The notes beneath the pieces were generated by a model that was not told the DNA's origin, ran no database searches, and saw nothing but the letters and a program-made list of their open reading frames with translations. Position numbers and translations under genes: made by a program. A stretch of 64,000 nt of DNA from Planctomycetota bacterium (GTDB lineage: Bacteria; Planctomycetota; UBA1135; UBA2386). Of this stretch, positions 37,501-46,338 are shown in pieces; the stretch's first letter is position 1, and the number at the start of each line of letters is the position of its first letter. The stretch is from contig JACKIC010000007.1 of the NCBI GenBank assembly GCA_020638655.1, positions 310,001-374,000 on the forward strand, in the 5' to 3' direction.

Positions 37501-39291
37501 CTGCAGCCACGGCTGCAGCCGCGCGAGTGTCGCGCCCGAACCCTGCAGCTGCAGCGCGAGGTCGGCGCCCGTCGCGGTCGGCGCCACGGTCAGAACGCTG
37601 CGCAGCTGTTCGATCACCTCGGGCACGCGCGCCGTGAACTCGAGCGCGCCCTTCGCCGGCGCGGCGCCCGCGGGGTCGCCGACCGCGAGGTCCCTGCCCT
37701 GCAGCGACAGGTCGGCGATGCGCAGTTCGGCTGGCGGGTCGAAGGTCTCGTCGCGCCACGTCACGTCGAGGCCCTCGACGTGCAGCGCGTCGAGCGCGAA
37801 CGCGGCGGGCGGGGCGGTCGCGGCGGGTGCCGGCGGCGGCGCATCGGCGGCCGTCGGGGTCACGTCCGGGGGCGCCGTCGGCGGCTCGATGCGGATACCG
37901 GCCAACTCCAGGCCGCCATCGGCGAGCTGGCGCACGCGCAGCGCCGGTCCTTCGAGCCGCAGCGCGTCGATCGAGGTCCGATCGGCGGTGACGCGCATGC
38001 CTTCGACGGCGGCCCGCGCGAGCCGCACGGCGTCGTCGCCGTCGCCGCACGACACGTCGGTGACCGCGAACCCGAGCACGTCATGGTCGCCGTCGCGCCG
38101 CGAATCGAATTCGACGCGCAGGCCGCACGCGAGCGCCTGCGGCCAGACGATACCCTGCCGCTGCAGCCATAGCCGCACGGGGTCGAGCCGGACGTCCGTC
38201 GCCGCCAGCGTCGTCGCGACGTGCAGGCTGCCCGCGCCGAGCCGCAGCTCGCCGTCGTTCGCGGCGAGCTCCCCGACCATGCCCGGGACCTTCAGGTGCA
38301 GCGCGAACGGCGCCCGCGTGCCCGCATCCTCGTGCGCGCAGGGGCCGAGGTCGAAGCCGAGTTCGGCCGCGCGCTCGCCGTCGAGGTCGACGTTGCCGTG
38401 CACTTCGGCGCGCATCTCGAGCTGGCCGGGGGTGTCGTTGCTCGAGATCTCGAGCGTCGCGTGCAATTCGGTGTCGGCGAGGCGGGCGCGGTGTTCGAAC
38501 GGCTCGCGCAGTTGGTCGAACAGCGGCGACTGCAGCCGCAGGCCCTTGCCGCTGATCTCCAGCTGCACCGCGAGACGCTTCGGCTGCACGTCCGCCGTTG
38601 CCTGCACGCGCAGGTGGTCGAGGCGGCGCGGGTCGTGGAAGCGCGCTTCGAGCTTGCCCTGGCGATCGGGCCAGCCGAGGTCGGCGACGGTGACGTCGAG
38701 CAGCCACGACTCGATCGGGCCGGCCGCGGCGGGCGCGGCGGCGTCACGCAGTTCGACGCGCAGATCGTGCACGCGCACCGAATCGATGCGGAACGGCAGT
38801 GCGAAGCGCAGCGGCTCGGGCGGTCCGGCCGGCGCAGCTGCGGGGGGCGTGTCTGCCGGAGTCGGCGCGGCGGGAGTCGGCGCGGCCGCCGCGCCGCCGG
38901 GCAGCACGGGTTGGCCGTGTTCGTCGAGCGACAGGGCCACGCTGGCGCCCGTGACGGCGACCTCGACGACGTGCACGTCGCCGCGCACCAGATCGCTTGC
39001 GTCGAGGTCGGCGAGCAGCTGTTCGCAGCGCAGCAGCGGCGCGAGTTCGGGGTGCGCGGCGTCGCGCACGACGACGTCCTGCAACTGCAGCGAGGCGCCG
39101 AGCAGCGACAGCGAGCCCGAACGATACTCCACCTGCAGGCCCGCGAAGCCCGCGCCGAACGCGACCAGCCAGGGCATCGCGATCGTCAGCAGCAGGCGCG
39201 CAGCGAGCACCACCAGCAGCAAGCGGACGAATCGGCGGCGCCAGCGGTGCGGCCGCGGCGCGGGGGGCGCCTTGTCGGCGGTGGCGCTCAT
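34585..39291 (-). CDS. Giant AsmA/DUF748-like envelope protein
   Basis: 1568 residues. One N-terminal membrane anchor (about 22-48, FVRLLLVVLAARLLLTIAM) follows a basic start. The remainder is exported and built of many beta-rich repeats with phrases such as VRQLADGGLELAGIRI, VERLADGGLLVAGLRV and ESLRLQMPE, plus Pro/Ala-rich linkers. The C-terminal 150 residues are helical (LRQQRDQLLARRQPLATG). Proteins of this AsmA/TamB-like type bridge or organise the diderm envelope and are linked to lipid transport. ATG 39291 overlaps the stop of the lipoprotein gene upstream (ATGA). The exact subfamily is inferred from pattern only. Confidence 0.75.
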   Translation of the reverse strand: MSATADKAPPAPRPHRWRRRFVRLLLVVLAARLLLTIAMPWLVAFGAGFAGLQVEYRSGSLSLLGASLQLQDVVVRDAAHPELAPLLRCEQLLADLDASDLVRGDVHVVEVAVTGASVALSLDEHGQPVLPGGAAAAPTPAAPTPADTPPAAAPAGPPEPLRFALPFRIDSVRVHDLRVELRDAAAPAAAGPIESWLLDVTVADLGWPDRQGKLEARFHDPRRLDHLRVQATADVQPKRLAVQLEISGKGLRLQSPLFDQLREPFEHRARLADTELHATLEISSNDTPGQLEMRAEVHGNVDLDGERAAELGFDLGPCAHEDAGTRAPFALHLKVPGMVGELAANDGELRLGAGSLHVATTLAATDVRLDPVRLWLQRQGIVWPQALACGLRVEFDSRRDGDHDVLGFAVTDVSCGDGDDAVRLARAAVEGMRVTADRTSIDALRLEGPALRVRQLADGGLELAGIRIEPPTAPPDVTPTAADAPPPAPAATAPPAAFALDALHVEGLDVTWRDETFDPPAELRIADLSLQGRDLAVGDPAGAAPAKGALEFTARVPEVIEQLRSVLTVAPTATGADLALQLQGSGATLARLQPWLQRAGVQVAWRDAALRLDARANLQLDAAGTRGAVALTELRLTDDQATLLQVGPAGLESFAATADGLQLGVADLKGLDVRVERLADGGLLVAGLRVAGGAAANHRLWQIAGDARVAPDGADGRTFEATLRIDGAVEQARVAGTLRGAGSRHDLDATLAVRGISGAGLGNLMPPGVTCVLEAGEFSGTLKASLDSDSGALDADLANLVLREGGQSLIGIESLRLQMPEAGAERVRVQTAALLGVSADVRQTTAGLEVAGLRFAAAGAAAAADETQAAAPTEPEKPTESAKATPRPAGPAPALAIDAVTVQIAALRFHDETLPGAEPLEANLRLELTEPWQTAEDKALSGPMLFELQGAARPLLGKLQTHLQLSPFALQPLADLQLQLRDIDTTAIARVLPAAAERLTGTCSNATLDAHIVAQLDLRRRTADTFDLSQPFGIGVRVEGLRYGAPDATPFFEVPEAEIAVRSFDPASGQLLVQRVELVEPALRLTQSAEGLDFGGVRLLPAPPAPPAAAGAETAQAPLPAAAKPAAETLIDRLRLQGLRVDYLDTRTTPATHLPIASLDVDVREFSTRALHEARPFSFSMDLTGGDVDINQPGSDPAAAKDGHDPDLRTLVGDVAVRGRLALVPVLDGEVHARVDSFELTTIRGLASGANVDIAEGRLDLTVDAEFHGTRGGVIHAVPVFSSLSISEPAGGPISTYLRLPAPLDTVLFLLRDDDGEHRLPVRVVLDNHKLDPATIRDAAVEAIALLLGKAVGSTPMRALRSVTDLFGITGKRDPRELDTAVDFPAGQTTAPPTDFAAIAEMLAAEPHRRVVLRHEPGVGDKERVAALANPRSAMVLTSITDLRQQRDQLLARRQPLATGLAARLTAGRAGETFAMQQELADLDTRLGALEATLDEALQMLDEGTSGATNRRTREALRDLGEVRMRVVRQRLRDLLGDDFEGRVELRAPRTLPKADLEAGGRVLVTVR

Positions 39292-40502
39292 CGCTTGTTC
39301 TCCTGCATCTCCTGCTTCGCAGCGCGCGCCCGCAGCGCGTCGCGGCGGGCGGCGCTCGGCCCCAGGGGGTCGAAGCCTTCGACGGCCGCGTCGCGCGCGA
39401 TCAGCCAGTCGTGCGCGCGCATGCGCACGGCGACGCGATGATCGGCGAGCGCCTGCAGGTTCTCGCGCATCACCCCGTCCCAGAACGCCTCGTAGCCGCC
39501 GCTGTTGTCGAGCAGCTGGCCGAGGCCCGACGGGTCCTTGCTGAGCGCCCCGAAGTGACGCAGCAGGCACGCGCTCAGGCCCAGCGAGACGTCGTCGCGC
39601 TGCATCTGCGGCACCACGGTGCCGAGCACAGCCAACGCGAACTGCCAGGCGTAGTCGGAGCCCGGCTCCGGCTGGGTCGCCGTCACGGTCTTGCTCACCG
39701 CGATCAGCGTGGTCTCGTCCGCGCTCAGCACGATGTCGACGAGCGCCGCCTCGCGGGTGCGGTTGGCGAGCGCGAGCAGCGCGCCGCGTCGCTGCTGCAC
39801 GCCGACGCTGGTGGCGACCAGGTCGCGCAACTCGGTGAGCAGCGGGTGGGGGGGCTGGGTCACGGTCGGGACGTGCGACGCTTCGTGTGCGCTGGCGAGC
39901 TCCGCGTCGTCGGCGCGGTCGAGGCGGTGCAGCAGCAGCACGTAGCCGGCCGCGGCGCCGTTGGGTGCGGGCAGGAACCAGCCCCGCGCGGCGGCGGCGC
40001 GGTCGGCGAGCACCACCCGCAGCCGCTGTTGCTGTTCTTGCGCGACGAGGAACTGCACCACCACGGTGTCCTCGGCGGCGCGCAGCAGCAGGGCCGGCGC
40101 ATCGGCGAGGTTGGTGCTGACCTGCGTGCTCGCGCTGCGCAGGACCGTGAACGGCGGGCTCGTGCCGACCAGGAGGTCGTCGATCCCAGCGGCGCGTGCG
40201 GCCCCGGTCCAGTCGCCGGCCTCGCCGTCGGTGAGGGTGACGATGCCCGAGAGCGGCGCGGCGCCGCGGAACGGCAGGCCGTCGGCGGCGGCGATCGCGC
40301 GCAGTGAGGTCTCGAGGGGCTCTCCGGCGATGGGCGCGCGGACCACGTGCAGCTCGGCCTGCATCACGAAGCCGCCGCGGTCGGTCCTCGGCATCGACAC
40401 CGGATCGGCGTCGACGCGCACCTGCCACTGCAGCGTCGGACTGCGCAGCGCCTGCGGCGCGGCGGCGCAGGCGGTGAGGCAGAGAAAGATGAGGCGGCGC
40501 AT
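39288..40502 (-). CDS. Hypothetical lipoprotein upstream of the AsmA-like gene
   Basis: 404 residues. It starts MRRLIFLCLTACAAAP, a short signal with lipobox LTAC, so Cys12 should be lipidated. The mature part is mixed alpha/beta with no recognised motif. The phrase RDAAVEGFDPLGPSAARRDA near the end and a HEAT-like helical section (TSVGVQQRRGALLALANRTR) are visible. Stop and start overlap with the AsmA/DUF748-like gene, so they are co-translated; the lipoprotein may work with it in the envelope. Divergent from glnN, with a 217-bp spacer. Confidence 0.7.
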   Translation of the reverse strand: MRRLIFLCLTACAAAPQALRSPTLQWQVRVDADPVSMPRTDRGGFVMQAELHVVRAPIAGEPLETSLRAIAAADGLPFRGAAPLSGIVTLTDGEAGDWTGAARAAGIDDLLVGTSPPFTVLRSASTQVSTNLADAPALLLRAAEDTVVVQFLVAQEQQQRLRVVLADRAAAARGWFLPAPNGAAAGYVLLLHRLDRADDAELASAHEASHVPTVTQPPHPLLTELRDLVATSVGVQQRRGALLALANRTREAALVDIVLSADETTLIAVSKTVTATQPEPGSDYAWQFALAVLGTVVPQMQRDDVSLGLSACLLRHFGALSKDPSGLGQLLDNSGGYEAFWDGVMRENLQALADHRVAVRMRAHDWLIARDAAVEGFDPLGPSAARRDALRARAAKQEMQENKR

Positions 40503-40719
40503 CGGCTTGGGGATGGGGGCGGATGAGGGTACGACCCGCCGCCGCGACTGCAAACGGCTGCACCGGTCCGCAGCGCTGTGCTCGTGTGGAGAAATGTGGA
40601 GAACGGCGCGCCGCGCGAGGCTGTCCGGCAACGTGCTTTCGCGTCTGGCAGCGGCTAGTGTGCTCGCCGAAATCCGTCCTTCCTCGTTTCCTTCGCCTAC
40701 CACCCAGGGGGTGCCTTTC

Positions 40720-42903
40720 GTGTCAGCAGCCGCTCGAGCCGCAGCCGTCCAGAACATCGCCAAGAAGTCGCCCGTCGCCACCGAGGGCGGCATCCGGCAA
40801 TCGCTGCCCGAGACGTTCGGAGCGAACGTCTTCGGCCTCGATCAGATGCGCGCGCGTCTGTCCGAGAGCGCCTACAAGGCGCTGCGCTCGTGCATGGAGC
40901 ACGGCCAGGAACTCGATCCGGCGCTCGCCGATCAGGTCGCGACGGCGATGAAGGAGTGGGCCGTGGAGCGCGGCGCGACGCACTTCACGCACTGGTTCCA
41001 GCCGATGACCGGCTCGACCGCGGAGAAGCACGACAGCTTCGCGAACCTCGAGAACGGCCGCCTGCTGATGGAGTTCTCCGGCAAGGCGCTGGTGAAGGGC
41101 GAGCCCGACGCGAGCTCGTTCCCGAGCGGCGGCCTGCGCGCGACGTTCGAGGCGCGCGGCTACACCGCGTGGGACCCGACCTCGCCGGCGTTCCTGCGCG
41201 AGACGACCAACGGCTCGACGCTGTGCATCCCGACCGCGTTCTGCTCGTGGACCGGCGAAGCGCTCGACGAGAAGACGCCGCTGCTGCGCAGCACCGAGGC
41301 GCTCAACACCCAGGCCGTTCGCCTGCTGCGTCTGCTCGGTGACGACAAGGTCAGCTTCGTCTACCCGACGCTCGGCTGCGAGCAGGAGTACTTCCTGATC
41401 GACCGCGACCTCTACTTCCTGCGCCCCGACCTCGTCGCCACGGGCCGCACCATGATGGGCGCCAAGCCGCCCAAGGGCCAGGAACTCGAGGACCACTACT
41501 TCGGCTCGATCGCGCCGCGCGTGCTCGCCTTCATGCAGGAGGTCGATCTCGAACTGTGGAAGCTCGGCGTGCCGGTCAAGACCCGCCACAACGAGGTCGC
41601 GCCGAGCCAGTACGAGATCGCGCCGATCTTCGAGCGCACCACCGTCGCCGTCGACCACAACATGCTCTGCATGGAGGTGCTCAAGCAGGTGGCGCAGCGC
41701 CACGGTTTTCAGTGCCTGCTGCACGAGAAGCCCTACGCCGGCATCAACGGCTCGGGCAAGCACAACAACTGGTCGATGTCGACCGACACCGGCGAGAACC
41801 TGCTCGAGCCCGGCAACTCGCCCGAGGCCAACATGCGGTTCATCGTCGTGCTCGCCGCGGTGATGCGCGCGGTCGACCTGCACGCCGACCTGCTGCGCGC
41901 GACCATCGCGCACGCCGGCAACGACCATCGCCTCGGCGCCAACGAGGCGCCGCCGGCGATCCTGTCGATCTACCTCGGTGAGCAGCTCACCGACGTCGTC
42001 GAGGCGCTGATCGCGGGCACCGGCCGCGGCAGCGAGCGCCGCAAGGACACCATGCGCCTGGGCGTCAACACGCTGCCGACGCTGCCGCGCGACGCCACGG
42101 ACCGCAACCGCACCTCGCCGTTCGCGTTCACCGGCAACAAGTTCGAGTTCCGCGCCGTCGGCTCGACGCAGGCGACCGCCAAGCCCAACGCGGTGCTCAA
42201 CACGATCGTCGCCGACTCGCTCGCCTTCCTCGCCGACGAGATCGAGAAGCGCCAGGGCGGCAAGGGCGTCGAGGCGGCGATCACCGAGGTCGTCACCGAG
42301 GTGTTCAAGCAGCACCAGCGCATCGTGTTCAACGGCAACGGCTACTCGGCCGAGTGGCACCAGGAGGCCGAGAAGCGCGGCCTACCCAACTTCCGCAACG
42401 CCGTCGACGCGATCGCCAACCTCGGCGCGAAGAAGAACGTCGAGCTGTTCGAGCGCTTCGGTGTGCTCTCGGCCAAGGAGGCCGAGTCGCGCATGAACAT
42501 CGCCTTCGAGTCCTACTGCAAGGCGATCGCGATCGAGGCCCAGAGCGCCCTGTCGCTGGCCCGCACCATGGTGCTGCCCGCGGCGCAGAAGTCCCTCGTG
42601 ACCGTCTCGCAGAGCCTCGCCGCCGCCAAGGGCGCCGGCGCCGCGACCAAGGCCCAGGACAAGCGCCTGCTCGAGATGGCCGCGCGCACCGAGTCGCTGG
42701 TCGAAGCCATCGACGCGCTCGCCAAGACGTTCGACTCCGTCGAGCAACACGGCGCTTCGCCGCACGAACACGCCAAGGCCTATCGCGACCAGGTGGTGCC
42801 GCTGCTCGTCAGCGTGCGTGAGCACGCCGACGTGCTCGAGACCATGGTCGACGACTCGCTGTGGCCGCTGCCGAAGTACCGCGAGATGTTGTTCCTGCAG
42901 TGA
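40720..42903 (+). CDS. glnN: Glutamine synthetase type III
   Basis: 727 residues, the length of type III enzymes, which are larger than the usual 450-470-residue GlnA. The enzyme makes glutamine from glutamate, ammonia and ATP. Seen: an N-terminal GSIII-specific segment (FGANVFGLDQMRARLSE, THFTHWFQPMTG), LGCEQEYFLID, TRHNEVAPSQYEIAPIFE, INGSGKHNNWSMSTDTGEN, and FRAVGSTQATAKPN, with a helical GSIII C-terminal domain. GTG at 40720 is used, 9 bases after an AGGGGG site; another GTG at 40711 is possible. It is the only nitrogen-assimilation gene here, though an NtrC-like regulator lies 12 kb on. Confidence 0.93.
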   Translation: MSAAARAAAVQNIAKKSPVATEGGIRQSLPETFGANVFGLDQMRARLSESAYKALRSCMEHGQELDPALADQVATAMKEWAVERGATHFTHWFQPMTGSTAEKHDSFANLENGRLLMEFSGKALVKGEPDASSFPSGGLRATFEARGYTAWDPTSPAFLRETTNGSTLCIPTAFCSWTGEALDEKTPLLRSTEALNTQAVRLLRLLGDDKVSFVYPTLGCEQEYFLIDRDLYFLRPDLVATGRTMMGAKPPKGQELEDHYFGSIAPRVLAFMQEVDLELWKLGVPVKTRHNEVAPSQYEIAPIFERTTVAVDHNMLCMEVLKQVAQRHGFQCLLHEKPYAGINGSGKHNNWSMSTDTGENLLEPGNSPEANMRFIVVLAAVMRAVDLHADLLRATIAHAGNDHRLGANEAPPAILSIYLGEQLTDVVEALIAGTGRGSERRKDTMRLGVNTLPTLPRDATDRNRTSPFAFTGNKFEFRAVGSTQATAKPNAVLNTIVADSLAFLADEIEKRQGGKGVEAAITEVVTEVFKQHQRIVFNGNGYSAEWHQEAEKRGLPNFRNAVDAIANLGAKKNVELFERFGVLSAKEAESRMNIAFESYCKAIAIEAQSALSLARTMVLPAAQKSLVTVSQSLAAAKGAGAATKAQDKRLLEMAARTESLVEAIDALAKTFDSVEQHGASPHEHAKAYRDQVVPLLVSVREHADVLETMVDDSLWPLPKYREMLFLQ

Positions 42904-43252
42904 TCTGGGCAGGCGGAGCCTGCCCAGATGCCCGCAGGAACAAGTGTCGTCGCCGCGGCTCGGCGTAGCCTGCCGCTGGCGAAACACGCAACAGGCGCCG
43001 GCACGCCGCGGCGGGTGGGCGTTCGCGCGGTCGGCGAATGGAGGCAATTGGCGCCCGTCCGGAACGCGAGCCTGCAGTGATCTTGGCGGACTCAGCCCAC
43101 CCAGATGCCCGCAGGTACAAGCGTCGTTGCTGCGGCTCGGCGTTGCCTGCCGCGGTCGAAGCAGAAGCAGCAGCAGCCCCCGATCTGGCGGGCGCCAACG
43201 CCTTTCCTGCGCCAGCGTAGCCAACGCCCACCCGCCGGCGCGTGCCGGCGCC
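42894..43252. repeat. Composite direct and inverted repeats between glnN and gspF
   Basis: The 422-bp gap 42904-43325 holds no gene. Direct copies start at CCTGCAGTGATC (42894) and again at 43071 (177-bp period) and stay similar for about 85-90 bp, e.g. CCCAGATGCCCGCAGG and CGGCTCGGCG. The first copy includes the last bases of glnN. Between and after them, 42994-43023 and 43223-43252 are inverted 30-mers matching at 28 positions. This looks like a small intergenic repeat element, possibly with several copies elsewhere in the genome. Confidence 0.75.
42903..42929 (+). terminator. Hairpin directly after glnN
   Basis: A perfect 12-bp stem (ATCTGGGCAGGC with GCCTGCCCAGAT) around a GGA loop begins at the last base of the glnN stop codon. 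It is a strong RNA hairpin without a T-run; a degenerate form recurs in the repeat copy at 43079-43106. Confidence 0.6.
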
Positions 43253-43325
43253 CGTTGCCCCAATTCGCCAACCGCCGCAACGCCGAGCGCCGGCGACAAT
43301 CGCCGCTGTTACAGATGCAAGCGCG

Positions 43326-44549
43326 CTACGCGCGCTGCAGCTGCAACAGCGGCATCACGATCGCGATCACGATGCCGGCGACGATCACGGCCAGCAGCAC
43401 GATGATCAGCGGTTCGATGACGCTGGTGAGCTTCTGCGTGGCGAGGTCGACCTCTTCGTCGTAGGTCGCGCCGACGCGTTCGAGCATCTCCTCGAGGTTG
43501 CCGGCCTGTTCGCCGACGCCGACCATGTAGGAGACGGTGGGGGGGAAGACGCCGCTCATCTTCATCGGTGTGGACAGGTCGGTGCCCTCGATGACGCGGT
43601 CGTGCACGTCCTGCAGGGCGTTCTGCAGGACCTTGTTGTCGAGCACGCTCTTGGTCACCTGCAGCGCCTGCAGCGCGGGCACGCCCGAACGCAGCAGGGT
43701 CGCCAGCGTGACCGTGAAGCGCGCCATCGACTGCTTGCGCATCAGGTCGCCGAACACGGGCAGTCGCAGCTTGAAGCGGTCCCAGAGCAGGCTGCCCTTC
43801 TCGCTGTGGATGAAGGTCTGGAACGCGATCGTCGCCAGCAGCGCGCCGACCAGCACCAGCAGCCAGTAGTTGACGAGGAAGTCCGAGACGGTGATCAGGA
43901 TCGCCGTGGGCAGCGGCAGCTCCTGGCCGCGGCCCTTGATCAGCTGGGTGACGCGCGGCACCACGAAGACCATCAGCACGGCGACGACGATGACGCCGAC
44001 GACCATCATGATCAGCGGGTAGATCAGCGCCGCGCCGACCTTGTTCTTGAGGCGGGTGGTGGCCTGCAGGAAGCCCGCGAGGCGCACCAGCACCTGGTCG
44101 AGCGCGCCCGACGACTCGCCGGCCTTGACCATGTTGGAGTACAGGTCGGTGAAGTAGGCCGGGTGCTGCAGCACGGCGTCGCCGAACGGCATGCCCTGCG
44201 TGACCTTCTCGCGGATGTCGCGGTAGACGCTCTCGATCTTCTTGTCGGGCGCCTGCTCGATCACCATGCGCAGGGCCTCGGCCAGCGGGATGCCGGCCTG
44301 CAGCAGCGACGCCATCTGGCGCGTCACCGCGGCGATCTGCTCGGTGCGCACCTTGTTGGGCGTCTCGACGCCGGTGACGCCGCGGATGCGCACGGCGCGA
44401 TCCTTCTTGCCCTTCGCCTCCTTGATGTCGGTGACGAACAGTCGGTCCTTCTTCAGCTTCTGGCGCGCGTCCCGGGTCGTGTCGGCATCGATGATGCCCT
44501 TCTTGACCTTGTTGGCGCCGTCGATCGCTTTGTATTCGAAGATGGGCAC
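43326..44549 (-). CDS. gspF: Type II secretion/type IV pilus inner-membrane protein GspF (PilC)
   Basis: 407 residues. Two homologous T2SF domains: the first around RQMASLLQAGIPLAEALRM (about 80-200), the second around TVTLATLLRSGVPALQALQV (about 280-400). Three membrane segments at about 180-205, 230-255 and 380-400. The protein forms the inner-membrane platform that works with the GspE ATPase. Starts MPIFEYKAIDG, the family N-terminus. Separated by 67 bp from the gspE stop in a gspD-gspE-gspF run. Confidence 0.95.
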   Translation of the reverse strand: MPIFEYKAIDGANKVKKGIIDADTTRDARQKLKKDRLFVTDIKEAKGKKDRAVRIRGVTGVETPNKVRTEQIAAVTRQMASLLQAGIPLAEALRMVIEQAPDKKIESVYRDIREKVTQGMPFGDAVLQHPAYFTDLYSNMVKAGESSGALDQVLVRLAGFLQATTRLKNKVGAALIYPLIMMVVGVIVVAVLMVFVVPRVTQLIKGRGQELPLPTAILITVSDFLVNYWLLVLVGALLATIAFQTFIHSEKGSLLWDRFKLRLPVFGDLMRKQSMARFTVTLATLLRSGVPALQALQVTKSVLDNKVLQNALQDVHDRVIEGTDLSTPMKMSGVFPPTVSYMVGVGEQAGNLEEMLERVGATYDEEVDLATQKLTSVIEPLIIVLLAVIVAGIVIAIVMPLLQLQRA

Positions 44550-44616
44550 GTGTCGTTCGTCGCGGGGGCTTTGCTGGTGGCCAGGATGTGCGCCGGGCGG
44601 AGAGTCTAGGGCCTGA

Positions 44617-46338
44617 TCACAGCACGTCGAGTTGCGTCACGCGCAACACTTCTTCGGGCGTGGTCAGGCCGGCGAGCAGCTTCTCGACGCCGTCCATGCG
44701 CAGGGTGCGCAGGCCGCGCTCGAGCGCGCCGCGCTTGATCTGGCTCGCGGTCGCCTTGTTGATGATCTGTTCCTGCACCACGGGGTCGACGGGCATCACC
44801 TCGTAGATGGCGGTGCGGCCGGCGAAGCCCGAGCGGAAACACTCGTCGCAGCCGCGGCCGATCATCAGCTTGCCGTCCGGGAACTGGTCCCTGGTCAGCT
44901 TGAGGTCCTCGAGGAAGTACATCTGCCGCTGGTCGGGCTCGACGGGCTCGCGGCAGTTCGGGCAGATCGTGCGCAGGAGGCGCTGCGCGATCACGAGCAG
45001 CAGCGACGAGGACACCAGGTAGGGCTCGACGCCGATGTCGATCAGGCGCGAGATCGTCGACGCCGAGTCGTTGGTGTGCACGGTCGAGAACACCAGGTGG
45101 CCCGTGAGCGCGGCGCGGATCGCGATGTCGGCGGTCTCGTTGTCGCGGACCTCACCGACCATCATCACGTCGGGGTCCTGGCGCAGGAACGAGCGCAGGC
45201 CCGCCGCGAAGGTCAGGCCCTTCTTGGTGTTGACCTGCACCTGGCTGATGCCGTCGAGGTTGTATTCGACCGGGTCCTCGATGGTCAGGATGTTGAGCTC
45301 GGGTGCGTTGATCTCGTCGAGGCACGCGTAGAGCGTCGTGGTCTTGCCCGAGCCGGTGGGGCCGGTCACGAAGATCACGCCGTGCGAGTAGTGGATGTAG
45401 CGCTGGATCGTGCGGTGCGCGTCCTTGGTCAGGCCGATCTGATCGAGCGAGTAGACCTTGGTGGTCTTGTCGAGGATGCGGAACACGACGCGCTCGCCGC
45501 CGGCGACGGGCACCGTGCTGATGCGCACGTCGACGTCGCCGTCACCGACGCGGATCGAGGCGCGGCCGTCCTGCGGCAGGCGGCGCTCGGCGATGTCCAT
45601 CTTGCCCATCACCTTGACGCGGGAGACGATCGCTTCCTGCGCGCGGCGCGGGATCGACTCCATGTCGTAGAGCACGCCGTCGATGCGCATGCGCACCTGC
45701 AGGCGGTCGGCGTAGGGCTGCAGGTGGATGTCCGAGGCGCGCAGCTTGAGCGCCTGGAACAGCAGCATGTTCACCAGCTTGATGACCGGCGCCTTGTTGG
45801 CATCGAGGAGGTCTTCCGACTCCTGGATGTTCTCGGCGATGCTGACGATGTCGGTGTCCTTGACGTCCTGCAGCGCCTCGTCGACGCCATCGGCCTTGTG
45901 CCGGTAGGCGCGATTGATCAGGCCGGCGATCTCGCTGCGCGGCGCCAGCACCGCCTCGACCTCGCGCGACAGCATCGTCGCCAGGTCGTCCATGGGCTGC
46001 ACGTCGAGCGGGCGGTGGGTGGCCACGCGCAGCACGCTGCCGGTGTCCTCGACCGCTACCAGCCCGTGGGTGCGTGCGAACTGCACCGGCACGCTCTGGA
46101 TGAACGCCGACGGCACGCCGGTGCCGTCGAGGCTCGGCCGGAACTCGAGGCCGAGGAACTCGCCGAAGAAGGCCAGGCACTTGGCCTCGGCCAGCAGGTT
46201 CTTGCTGATCAGCAGCTGGTCCAGTTGCTGACCGGTCTCGCGCTCGGTCTTGAGCACGTCGTCGATCTGCGCCTGGGTGAGGCCCGCCTTGCGCAGCAGG
46301 CCCTCGCGGATGCGGTCCTGGAAGATCGTGCCGGTCAT
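44617..46338 (-). CDS. gspE: Type II secretion/type IV pilus assembly ATPase GspE (PilB)
   Basis: 573 residues. The N-terminal MshEN-like domain (about 1-150) precedes the ATPase: ASDIHLQPYADRLQVRMRID, Walker A GPTGSGKTTTLYACLDE, Walker B-like DVMMVGEVRDNETADIAI, HLVFSTVHTNDS (His box), and a four-cysteine zinc motif, CPNC about 25 residues before CDEC. The ATPase powers assembly of the pseudopilus or pilus. ATG 46338 overlaps the gspD stop by four bases. Without GspG/GspH-type pseudopilins in the window, secretion and pilus roles cannot be separated. Confidence 0.95.
   Translation of the reverse strand: MTGTIFQDRIREGLLRKAGLTQAQIDDVLKTERETGQQLDQLLISKNLLAEAKCLAFFGEFLGLEFRPSLDGTGVPSAFIQSVPVQFARTHGLVAVEDTGSVLRVATHRPLDVQPMDDLATMLSREVEAVLAPRSEIAGLINRAYRHKADGVDEALQDVKDTDIVSIAENIQESEDLLDANKAPVIKLVNMLLFQALKLRASDIHLQPYADRLQVRMRIDGVLYDMESIPRRAQEAIVSRVKVMGKMDIAERRLPQDGRASIRVGDGDVDVRISTVPVAGGERVVFRILDKTTKVYSLDQIGLTKDAHRTIQRYIHYSHGVIFVTGPTGSGKTTTLYACLDEINAPELNILTIEDPVEYNLDGISQVQVNTKKGLTFAAGLRSFLRQDPDVMMVGEVRDNETADIAIRAALTGHLVFSTVHTNDSASTISRLIDIGVEPYLVSSSLLLVIAQRLLRTICPNCREPVEPDQRQMYFLEDLKLTRDQFPDGKLMIGRGCDECFRSGFAGRTAIYEVMPVDPVVQEQIINKATASQIKRGALERGLRTLRMDGVEKLLAGLTTPEEVLRVTQLDVL

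Noticed and set aside
34858..38172. Plus-strand open frame of over 1100 codons opposite the AsmA-like gene
   Set aside because: Low-complexity Arg/Gln/Glu translation, no motifs; the minus-strand gene has a membrane anchor and patterned repeats.
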